Shown here one piece after another: positions 1 to 5,273 of a stretch of DNA of 5,273 bases. Below the pieces are notes generated by a model. The model did no database searches. It was given only the letters and a program-made list of their open reading frames with translations, and was not told the DNA's origin. The DNA lies in assembly GCA_947478315.1 (NCBI GenBank), contig CANJWF010000097.1, forward strand, positions 1 to 5,273, in the 5' to 3' direction. The DNA comes from Sphingobacteriaceae bacterium. GTDB lineage: Bacteria > Bacteroidota > Bacteroidia > Sphingobacteriales > Sphingobacteriaceae. The position numbers were made by a program, and so were the translations under genes. Position 1 is the stretch's first letter; each line of letters starts with the position of its first letter.

Positions 1-51
1 AAAATGGGCGGCAGGAATTCTAATAGACTAAAGCGCAAATTTAAATGACAA
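1..51. other. unassigned sequence downstream of fabG
   Basis: These bases follow the fabG stop codon in the direction of transcription. There is no ATG on the minus strand, no hairpin with a U-tract and no recognisable motif, so the next gene or the operon's terminator must lie outside the window. Confidence 0.5.
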
Positions 52-795
52 TTACAACATCCCTCCGCAAACTGATAAAACTTGCCCATTTACATAAGCA
101 CCTAAATCTGACGCCAAAAACAAAGCAACATTGGCAACATCCTCTGTTTCACCCATTCGCTTAAGCGGAATAGATTTTACCCATTCATCGGTAACCTTGC
201 TATCCAAAGCATCTGTCATCTCTGTACGAATAAAACCTGGCGTAATCACATTGGTTCGAATATTTCTCGAACCTAACTCTTTCGCGATAGATTTTGAAAA
301 ACCGATAATGCCAGCTTTTGATGCTGCATAATTAGCCTGACCTGCATTTCCTTGAACACCAACTACCGAACTCATATTAATAAATACGCCGAAACGGTTT
401 TTCATCATCACTTTAGATGCGGCTTTGGTAACGTTAAATACCGATTTCAGATTCACTTCTAATACTTCATCCCATTGTGATTCGGACATCCTCATCAACA
501 AACCATCTTTGGTTATACCCGCATTGTTAACAACAATATCAACGGTTCCAAAATCTGCAACAATTTGATTAATTAACAATTCTGCCGCATCAAACTGTGA
601 AGCATCTGAACGATAACCTTTAACTAACGTGCCAAATTTTTTCAACTCATCCTCAAGAGCCAAACCTTTTTCTACGGAAGATAAATAAGTAAAAGCTACA
701 TTCGCCCCCTGCTCTGCAAATTTTTCAGCAATTGTTTTTCCTATTCCCTTAGATGCGCCTGTAATCAAAGCAACCTTGCCTTCTAATAACTTCAT
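52..795 (-). CDS. fabG: 3-oxoacyl-[acyl-carrier-protein] reductase FabG
   Basis: This is a complete short-chain dehydrogenase/reductase of 247 residues, the usual FabG length. FabG catalyses the NADPH-dependent reduction of 3-oxoacyl-ACP to 3-hydroxyacyl-ACP in each cycle of cytosolic type II fatty-acid elongation. Visible motifs are the nucleotide-binding TGASKGIG at residues 12-19, NNAG at 90-93, and the catalytic tetrad N115, S143 (in MSSVVG), Y156 and K160 (YAASK). The PGFIRTEM segment near 186-193 and the C-terminal GG motif (244-245) are also FabG-like. The start is well bounded: an in-frame TAA lies two codons upstream (799-801). The leader is A/T-rich with no Shine-Dalgarno. The gene follows the methyltransferase by 27 bp and is probably co-transcribed with it. 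One oddity is Cys243 in the C-terminal VCGG, where many FabGs have Asn or Asp. Other SDR reductases share this fold, but full-length similarity to FabG makes that assignment strong. Confidence 0.93.
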   Translation of the reverse strand: MKLLEGKVALITGASKGIGKTIAEKFAEQGANVAFTYLSSVEKGLALEDELKKFGTLVKGYRSDASQFDAAELLINQIVADFGTVDIVVNNAGITKDGLLMRMSESQWDEVLEVNLKSVFNVTKAASKVMMKNRFGVFINMSSVVGVQGNAGQANYAASKAGIIGFSKSIAKELGSRNIRTNVITPGFIRTEMTDALDSKVTDEWVKSIPLKRMGETEDVANVALFLASDLGAYVNGQVLSVCGGML

Positions 796-822
796 GATTT
801 ATAAAATTTAAAAACAAAAAAC

Positions 823-1587
823 TCAACTAGGATTTTTCTCATTTTCAGAGGTTACCAAAACTGTATATGCTTGCGAAAAGTAAGCTTTCAATCTAGTTGT
901 CGTACAACAAAAAAGAAAATTTCTTACCCCAAATTCAATGAACGATTTCAAACGGTATAACCATGATTTATGCTGATTCATATACGACAAGATAAACATG
1001 GGTATAATCGTATACCTATCTTTTAATACACGAAAATGCTCGGATAATAATAAGAATCTAAAACTCGATGGGGTATATAAATTAATATGTCCGTATCCAA
1101 GAAAATGCGACAATCGACAATCCACGCCATATCGATAATCTCTAGGTATCTCTATTACCTGAAAACGAGACACACGCTTAATCTCTCTCAGCAAAATACG
1201 CTCAAACTCTACATGCTCCAACACATGTGATAAAATCACCAAATCAAACTCATTATCTTGAAATGGTAACCGATAACCATCAAAAACTTGTGCAGATTTT
1301 AATGATGGCAAATTTCTTTTCTGTAAAAATTGAATTCCTGTTGCCGAAATATCTACAGCATGTAACTCTGGAGCAAAATGAACGGCATCTAAGTAATATA
1401 AAATAGCGCCATCTCCACAACCAACCTCTAAAACTTTCGTAAACGTTATTCCTCGACAAACTGCTAATATGTTATTAACCTTGCATTTTGCACCCATCAT
1501 ACGCCAATGGATATCATGATTTTTATACTGCTCTGCATAGGCAACCTGCAAATGTTCATCGACCGACGGCAAATAATCACTCATCAT
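823..1587 (-). CDS. class I SAM-dependent methyltransferase (Methyltransf_11-like), substrate unknown
   Basis: This 254-residue protein has a Rossmann-type methyltransferase core. Motif I is LEVGCGDG at residues 53-60 (SAM-binding glycine loop), the acidic end of strand 2 is VD at 78-79, and the motif II region is FDLVILSHVLEHV at 114-126, typical of the Methyltransf_11/23 families. A GHINLYTPSSF segment (166-176) resembles the GHxxxYTP element that follows the core in many small-molecule, lipid or glycan methyltransferases. Residues 190-240 are hydrophobic and aromatic-rich but I see no clear transmembrane helix or signal peptide, so it is probably cytosolic. The start is one of two adjacent ATGs (1585-1587 or 1582-1584), with an in-frame TAA upstream at 1606-1608. 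It follows terC by 140 bp and precedes fabG by 27 bp. The substrate cannot be read from the sequence; the fabG linkage hints at lipid or envelope metabolism, which is only inference. Confidence 0.85.
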   Translation of the reverse strand: MMSDYLPSVDEHLQVAYAEQYKNHDIHWRMMGAKCKVNNILAVCRGITFTKVLEVGCGDGAILYYLDAVHFAPELHAVDISATGIQFLQKRNLPSLKSAQVFDGYRLPFQDNEFDLVILSHVLEHVEFERILLREIKRVSRFQVIEIPRDYRYGVDCRLSHFLGYGHINLYTPSSFRFLLLSEHFRVLKDRYTIIPMFILSYMNQHKSWLYRLKSFIEFGVRNFLFCCTTTRLKAYFSQAYTVLVTSENEKNPS

Positions 1588-1727
1588 GTTATGTTTCGAT
1601 AGGTATTATATAAACTAAAATACGTTTTTTCTCCTGTTAGATGATTCTCGTTAGTGTTTGGTTTTAATGGTCGGGAATCACTTGAGTATTTTCATGCCTC
1701 TTTTTGTAGAGCTGCTACATAACGGTT
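1588..1727. other. 140-bp intergenic gap between terC and the methyltransferase gene
   Basis: This gap separates the terC stop from the methyltransferase start. On the minus strand it contains an A/T-rich stretch just before the start, including TATAAT and a TATTTTAG that is one base off the Bacteroidota TAnnTTTG box, but no supporting -33 element, so I do not call a promoter. A short hairpin (TGTAG/CTACA, 1705-1719) lies soon after the terC stop but lacks a U-tract on the minus strand, so it is not a convincing terminator. An AGGAG on the minus strand lies too far from the start (about 50 nt) to be its ribosome site, and no ATG follows it. Whether the upstream operon reads through is open. 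Confidence 0.6.
1642..1680. repeat. imperfect dyad (9-bp arms, 21-bp spacer)
   Basis: The arms TGATTCTCG (1642-1650) and CGGGAATCA (1672-1680) are complementary over nine positions, with one wobble if transcribed on the plus strand and one C-A mismatch on the minus strand. The dyad lies 55-93 bp upstream of the methyltransferase start. No U-tract follows in either direction, so it is not a terminator. It could be a regulator-binding site or a leader stem, or it could be chance in a short AT-rich region. Confidence 0.3.
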
Positions 1728-1750
1728 TCATTTATCAGAAACTGCTACAT
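1712..1750. repeat. 9-bp direct repeat CTGCTACAT, two copies 30 bp apart
   Basis: The word CTGCTACAT occurs at 1712-1720 and again at 1742-1750. One copy lies in the last codons of the TerC gene and one just past its stop codon. The copy offset is exactly 30 bp. The intervening sequence shows no further similarity. It may be a relic of a local duplication or chance. Confidence 0.4.
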
Positions 1751-2795
1751 GATTAGGTTGTTTTTTCGGAAATAATAAAGAAAACACCACACTAATCCCC
1801 AAGATGAATAAAATAACTACCAGTGAATGAACATTAGAAAAACCTATTCCTTCTAATTGATGATGAATTAGCATTTTTATCCCAATAAAAACGAGTAGAA
1901 AAGCTAGCCCTACTTTCAAATAATGAAATTTGTGAATCACATTTACCAATAAAAAAAACATCGAACGAAGTCCCATAATCGCAAAAATATTCGAAAAGAA
2001 TACAATGTGAGGGTCTTTAGTTACCGCAAAAATTGCGGGTATAGAGTCTACTGCAAAAATTAAATCTGTAAACTCAATAATTAACAAAACAATAAAGAGG
2101 GGAGTAAGCATGGTAACCCCATTGTGTTTCAAAAAAAATTTGTTCCCACGAAAATCAGGATATACCTTGCAATATTTCGAAATAAACTTTACTACTGGAT
2201 GTTTATTGGTATCAATGTGTTCATCATCATTACGCTTAATAAACATCATTGCTCCTGTATAAATCAGAAATGCTCCAAAAACATATAATATCCACGAAAA
2301 CTTAGCAATTAAACTAGCTCCTATAAATATAAATAGAAACCGCATTAACACCGCTCCGATGATTCCCCAAAACAATACCCTATGATAATGCTTCTTATCC
2401 ACTTTGAATGTCGTAAAAATCAAAACAATCACGAATATATTATCTACAGATAAAGCGTATTCGACCAAATAGCCCGTAATAAATTCTATCGCTAAATTAT
2501 GATTATATAATTCCAAAGAAATTGCAAAATCGTTCGAAGAAACGCGTATGGGATGATGGAATTTCTCAATTAAAACGCGAAGCTCATCTATCGAATGAAT
2601 ATTATGCAGAAAATTCCCATTAACATACAAAATTGCGTAAAAACAGAGTGCAAAAGATACCCAAACCATTGTCATCACAGCAGCATTAAGAGCACTTACT
2701 GGCTTATCCCCTTTGTTAAAAAGTCCTAAATCTAACGCCAACATTACCAAAACAAAAAAACCAAAAAACGCAAAGAAAATTAATTCATGACTCAT
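1728..2795 (-). CDS. TerC/Alx family integral membrane metal-homeostasis protein
   Basis: This 355-residue inner-membrane protein has about nine hydrophobic segments (roughly 4-25, 35-57, 103-127, 138-160, 165-186, 228-250, 262-285, 292-311, 323-343). It carries both hallmark TerC motifs: EYALSVDN at 112-119 and EFTDLIFAVDSIPAIFAVT at 241-259, with acidic residues D118, D244 and D250 in the membrane. The charged loop at 187-226, ending in a DFRGNKFF-type segment, and SNIFAIMGLRSMFF at 268-281 match the Alx branch. Known members such as E. coli Alx and B. subtilis MeeF/MeeY have been linked to manganese export; the metal for this protein is not evident. Residues 60-97 form a polar insert between the second and third helices, longer than in E. 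coli Alx as I recall it. The start is bounded by an in-frame TAA (2808-2810). It begins 8 bp after the prenyl synthase stop, so it is translated from the same mRNA. No yybP-ykoY riboswitch precedes it. Confidence 0.92.
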   Translation of the reverse strand: MSHELIFFAFFGFFVLVMLALDLGLFNKGDKPVSALNAAVMTMVWVSFALCFYAILYVNGNFLHNIHSIDELRVLIEKFHHPIRVSSNDFAISLELYNHNLAIEFITGYLVEYALSVDNIFVIVLIFTTFKVDKKHYHRVLFWGIIGAVLMRFLFIFIGASLIAKFSWILYVFGAFLIYTGAMMFIKRNDDEHIDTNKHPVVKFISKYCKVYPDFRGNKFFLKHNGVTMLTPLFIVLLIIEFTDLIFAVDSIPAIFAVTKDPHIVFFSNIFAIMGLRSMFFLLVNVIHKFHYLKVGLAFLLVFIGIKMLIHHQLEGIGFSNVHSLVVILFILGISVVFSLLFPKKQPNHVAVSDK

Positions 2796-2803
2796 CGATA
2801 AAC

Positions 2804-3775
2804 CTATTTATTCCTTTCTATAGTAAACTTTATTAATTGTTTTAATCCATCCTTAGCTTCACAATCATCAAACTGATCCAATATACCAAAAGCCTCTTTT
2901 TGCCATTCTAACATTACTTTATTTGCATAAGCAATGCCTCCGCTATCCCTCACAAACTGTACTACAGCATCTACTTTTGACTGATCATCATAGTCATTCT
3001 TAATCCAATTAATAATCTGTCTTTTTTGAGCTTGATTGGTCTGCTGAAGTGCATAAATTAAGGGAAGTGTGATTTTTTTTTCTTTAATATCTATTCCCTT
3101 AGGTTTACCTATATCGTCAGACCCGAAATCGAAAATATCGTCTTTAATCTGGAACGCAATACCAATCTTTTCTCCCAATAATCTCATATTTTCAACAACA
3201 GTCTGACTTGCCCCCGCAGAAGCCGCACCACAAGCACAACACGACGCAATTAATGAAGCTGTTTTTTGTTTAATTACTTGATAGTACAATTCTTCATCTA
3301 CATCCATACGACGAGCTTTCTCCATCTGCAACAATTCTCCTACACTCATTTGACGAACAGCTTCAGAAACAATTTTCAATAGCTGAAAATCTTCATGATT
3401 AACCGACAGCAATAAGCCCTTTGCCAATAAAAAATCGCCCACCAATACAGCTATTTTGTTTTTCCAAAGTGCATTAATAGAAAAAAAACCCCGTCGCTGA
3501 TAAGCATTATCTACTACATCGTCATGCACCAAACTTGCCGTATGTAACAATTCAACTAAGGCTGCCCCACGGTAAGTAGATTCGTTAATACCTCCACACA
3601 ACTTTGCACTCAATAGTACAAACATGGGTCGCATTTGTTTCCCATTGCGTTTCACTATGTAGTGAGTAACACGATCTAAAAGAGGCACAGAACTCTGCAT
3701 CGAAGCTTTAAACTTTTCTTCGAAGATATTAAGTTCACCCAATATAGGTTTTCTGATACTTTCTAAATTAGACAT
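2804..3775 (-). CDS. long-chain all-trans polyprenyl diphosphate synthase
   Basis: This 323-residue enzyme of the IspB/HepT/IspA-type trans-prenyltransferase family elongates an allylic diphosphate with isopentenyl diphosphate in the cytosol. Visible motifs are GKQMRP (45-50), the first aspartate-rich motif DDVVD (85-89), RRG (94-96), KTA (171-173), the second aspartate-rich motif KDDIFDF (211-217), and GKPKGxDxxxxKxTLP (223-238). The aspartates bind Mg2+-diphosphate. The residues just before the first motif are small (A80, S81, rather than aromatic), as in medium- and long-chain synthases such as IspB, so the product is probably a C30-C40 chain, most likely the menaquinone side chain; exact length is inference. 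The start is certain: an in-frame TAG lies directly upstream (3776-3778). It has a candidate promoter of its own and is followed 8 bp later by terC. Length is normal for the family and all catalytic residues are present. Confidence 0.94.
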   Translation of the reverse strand: MSNLESIRKPILGELNIFEEKFKASMQSSVPLLDRVTHYIVKRNGKQMRPMFVLLSAKLCGGINESTYRGAALVELLHTASLVHDDVVDNAYQRRGFFSINALWKNKIAVLVGDFLLAKGLLLSVNHEDFQLLKIVSEAVRQMSVGELLQMEKARRMDVDEELYYQVIKQKTASLIASCCACGAASAGASQTVVENMRLLGEKIGIAFQIKDDIFDFGSDDIGKPKGIDIKEKKITLPLIYALQQTNQAQKRQIINWIKNDYDDQSKVDAVVQFVRDSGGIAYANKVMLEWQKEAFGILDQFDDCEAKDGLKQLIKFTIERNK

Positions 3776-3799
3776 CTATGGTATCGAAATTTTGAGGCA

Positions 3800-3807
3800 C
3801 AAACATA
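3800..3807 (-). promoter_or_regulatory. candidate Bacteroidota -7 box for the prenyl synthase-terC operon
   Basis: Read on the minus strand the sequence is TATGTTTG, an exact match to the Bacteroidota housekeeping-sigma -7 consensus TAnnTTTG. It lies 24 bp upstream of the prenyl synthase ATG, implying a 5' leader of roughly 20 nt, and downstream of the terminator that closes the preceding gene. The -33 element is weak: only a GTTA/TTA-like sequence lies about 22 bp upstream, with no clear TTTG. The position and the exact -7 match support a promoter; the missing -33 box lowers confidence. Confidence 0.55.
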
Positions 3808-3850
3808 AAAAAGTTTTAATGGAAACCTTTAACTCCATACCATAATTGGC

Positions 3851-3882
3851 AAATAAAAAGGCTGCCTAACATAGACAGCCTT
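3851..3882 (-). terminator. intrinsic (Rho-independent) terminator of the outer-membrane barrel gene
   Basis: On the minus strand, AAGGCTGTCTA and TAGGCAGCCTT (within 3858-3882) form an 11-bp stem with one U-G wobble and a UGU loop, followed at once by TTTATTT (the stem's last two Ts extend this to TTTTTATTT). The hairpin begins 33 nt past the TGA at 3916-3918. The wobble pairs only in minus-strand RNA (it is a C-A mismatch on the plus strand), and the U-tract lies on the minus-strand side, so the terminator is oriented to end transcription of the barrel gene. Confidence 0.9.
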
Positions 3883-3915
3883 CGAACTTTGTATTGAGGA
3901 GTATACTAAATACTA

Positions 3916-5273
3916 TCAAAAAAATGCCCCTACTGTGAGTAAAGAATTTGTCATAGTATTTTTAACATAAGCAACGGGTACGCTAACTGACTGACTTGTA
4001 TAAGGCATTAAATCAGTATTAAAATTAATTTGCTGAATGGAAAAATCGATAAAAAACGTTTTTTCTCTATAACCGATGCCTCCGCTAAAAGTTTCTGTTC
4101 TAAAATGCTCATCGCTCTTGCCACTATAAGGGTTACCTTGAATCGCATAACCAACTCGAAGGGCAATAGCACTGACCTTAAATTCTGCTCCAAAACGATA
4201 ATTTTTCACTGCTTTAAATGCCTGTTTAGCATAACTATTATCTTCAGTTAGTGTTTGCCCACCTCCAGATGTTTTTCCTGATAAATACACAGAACTATAA
4301 TTTAGGTAATCTACATCTGCAGAAACGAATCCGTGACTACCAGCAAACAACGTTAAGCCAGCAGAAATTTTAGATGGAGTTCTTAGCGTATAATCAAATA
4401 AGTAAGGATTATTCAAACTCGTGGCAACTTGATTAGCCGCTGAACTACCAAATACAGTTTTCATTTGCAAACTGGCATCATCCGAAATATCGAACCAAGT
4501 AGGAGATTGAATACTTAATCCTATACGAGCATATTTAATGGGATTAAGAATAACGCCAAATTTTAAATTAACACCAGAACCTTTGGTAGTTTGTTGTTGG
4601 ATTTTCAAATGGTCATACGTTGTATTGGTAGCAACAACAGTATTGCTGGCATTCAGTACACTATTCACAACACCTTGTTCTCGATACTCTTCACTGCTCT
4701 GATAGTATAATCTGACTAAACCAAGACCTGCTCCTACCATCAGCCAATTTTCATAATTTCCTCCTATGGCGATATTAAATTCTGTTTGAGAACCCGTAGA
4801 CATGATATTGACCGCTTGGGTTGTTTTATTCTGTACATTGTTAAAAAAGCCACTACTCTTATAATTAATCAATGAATTATCATACGCATTTCCTTGCATG
4901 GTACCCGAAATCATCCCATTGGTATTTGCCATATCTGCATACGCATCGGCAATTGAACCTTGTACATTTTTAGCGGAATAATTAATGTCTCTCCAATAAT
5001 CTGCCGTTTTAACATAATTGAGTCCAACATTCCAACTCAACCAACCACTATCTTCTTGTTGTCCTTTTACTCGTACTGAAGGAATATTAATAACAAGTCC
5101 TAGATTACTAAAATGAAATTGGTCCTTTTCTCCCGACAAAGAACTACCCAAAAAAGTTGATTGTGTAGAATAATTACTCAATACGGGAGTTATGCTTATC
5201 TCTCCACGGTTATAGAATCCTAATCCCGCAGGATTACCTCCAATAGAAGATACGTCAGCTCCCAAGGATGTAT
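3916..5273 (-). CDS. FadL/OmpP1-type outer-membrane transport protein, 5' partial
   Basis: This is the C-terminal 452 or so residues of an outer-membrane beta-barrel protein of the OmpP1/FadL/TodX type common in Bacteroidota, where it is thought to pass hydrophobic molecules across the outer membrane; the substrate here is unknown. The visible N-terminal part, GADVSSIGGNPAGLGFYNRG, matches the conserved segment that normally follows the signal peptide and a short stretch of mature protein. Alternating polar/hydrophobic strands with aromatic girdles run through the rest (for example FVSADVDYLNYSS and FFIDFSIQQINFN). The chain ends in Phe-Phe, the terminal aromatic expected for BAM-assembled barrels. 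The reading frame stays open to the window edge: codons upstream of GAD read T-S-L-G, and the TTG at 5263-5265 is an internal leucine, not a start. The true start and signal peptide therefore lie beyond 5273. The gene is alone in its unit, closed by the terminator at 3851-3882. Confidence 0.8.
   Translation of the reverse strand, partial: TSLGADVSSIGGNPAGLGFYNRGEISITPVLSNYSTQSTFLGSSLSGEKDQFHFSNLGLVINIPSVRVKGQQEDSGWLSWNVGLNYVKTADYWRDINYSAKNVQGSIADAYADMANTNGMISGTMQGNAYDNSLINYKSSGFFNNVQNKTTQAVNIMSTGSQTEFNIAIGGNYENWLMVGAGLGLVRLYYQSSEEYREQGVVNSVLNASNTVVATNTTYDHLKIQQQTTKGSGVNLKFGVILNPIKYARIGLSIQSPTWFDISDDASLQMKTVFGSSAANQVATSLNNPYLFDYTLRTPSKISAGLTLFAGSHGFVSADVDYLNYSSVYLSGKTSGGGQTLTEDNSYAKQAFKAVKNYRFGAEFKVSAIALRVGYAIQGNPYSGKSDEHFRTETFSGGIGYREKTFFIDFSIQQINFNTDLMPYTSQSVSVPVAYVKNTMTNSLLTVGAFF

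Noticed and set aside
131..331. Plus-strand open frame of 66 codons inside fabG
   Set aside because: It lies wholly antisense to a clearly functional fabG, has no recognisable domain, and is best explained as a shadow frame.
1705..1719. Hairpin TGTAG/CTACA after the terC stop, considered as a terminator
   Set aside because: The stem is only 5 bp and is followed on the minus strand by a run of As, not Us.
2796..2803. Possible yybP-ykoY (Mn2+/pH) riboswitch ahead of the TerC gene
   Set aside because: Only 8 bp separate it from the preceding coding region, leaving no room for a leader RNA.
4008..4193. Second minus-strand open frame of 61 codons inside the barrel gene
   Set aside because: It is out of frame with the barrel gene and contained within it, with no protein features of its own.
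4030..4251. Plus-strand open frame of 73 codons inside the barrel gene
   Set aside because: It is antisense to the well-supported outer-membrane barrel gene and its product resembles no known family.
1..5273. Possible mobile element, CRISPR array, defence island or phage segment
   Set aside because: No transposase, integrase, regularly spaced repeats, tRNA attachment site or composition break was seen; all genes are intact, collinear and of ordinary type.

Overview
This is an AT-rich window from what looks like a member of the Bacteroidota, with five genes all on the minus strand (read right to left). Three things suggest the phylum. A FadL/OmpP1-type outer-membrane barrel carries the NPAGLG signature of that phylum's homologues. 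Start codons lack clear Shine-Dalgarno sequences and sit behind A/T-rich leaders. A perfect match to the Bacteroidota -7 promoter box (TAnnTTTG) lies just upstream of the prenyl synthase gene. I cannot place the organism below phylum level.

Layout in the direction of transcription: (1) 5273-3916, an outer-membrane transport-type barrel protein whose 5' end and signal peptide lie outside the window, closed by a strong intrinsic terminator at 3851-3882. (2) 3775-2804, a long-chain trans-polyprenyl diphosphate synthase with its own candidate promoter. (3) 2795-1728, a TerC/Alx-family membrane protein only 8 bp behind it, almost certainly co-transcribed. (4) After a 140-bp gap, 1587-823, a class I SAM-dependent methyltransferase of unknown substrate. 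(5) 27 bp further, 795-52, a complete FabG 3-oxoacyl-ACP reductase. The last 51 bases hold nothing I can assign.

Functionally these are mostly housekeeping envelope and lipid genes: isoprenoid chain synthesis (probably the menaquinone side chain), metal homeostasis, fatty-acid elongation and an outer-membrane channel. The transcription units appear to be [barrel protein], [prenyl synthase-terC], and [methyltransferase-fabG], the last possibly continuing from the second because no clear terminator lies between them. I see no mobile element, CRISPR array, tRNA, rRNA, phage gene or defence module, and no convincing sign of an undescribed system. The points worth a second look are modest: a soluble insert in the TerC protein, the pairing of a prenyl synthase with a metal transporter, an orphan methyltransferase beside fabG, and small repeats in the 1588-1727 gap.
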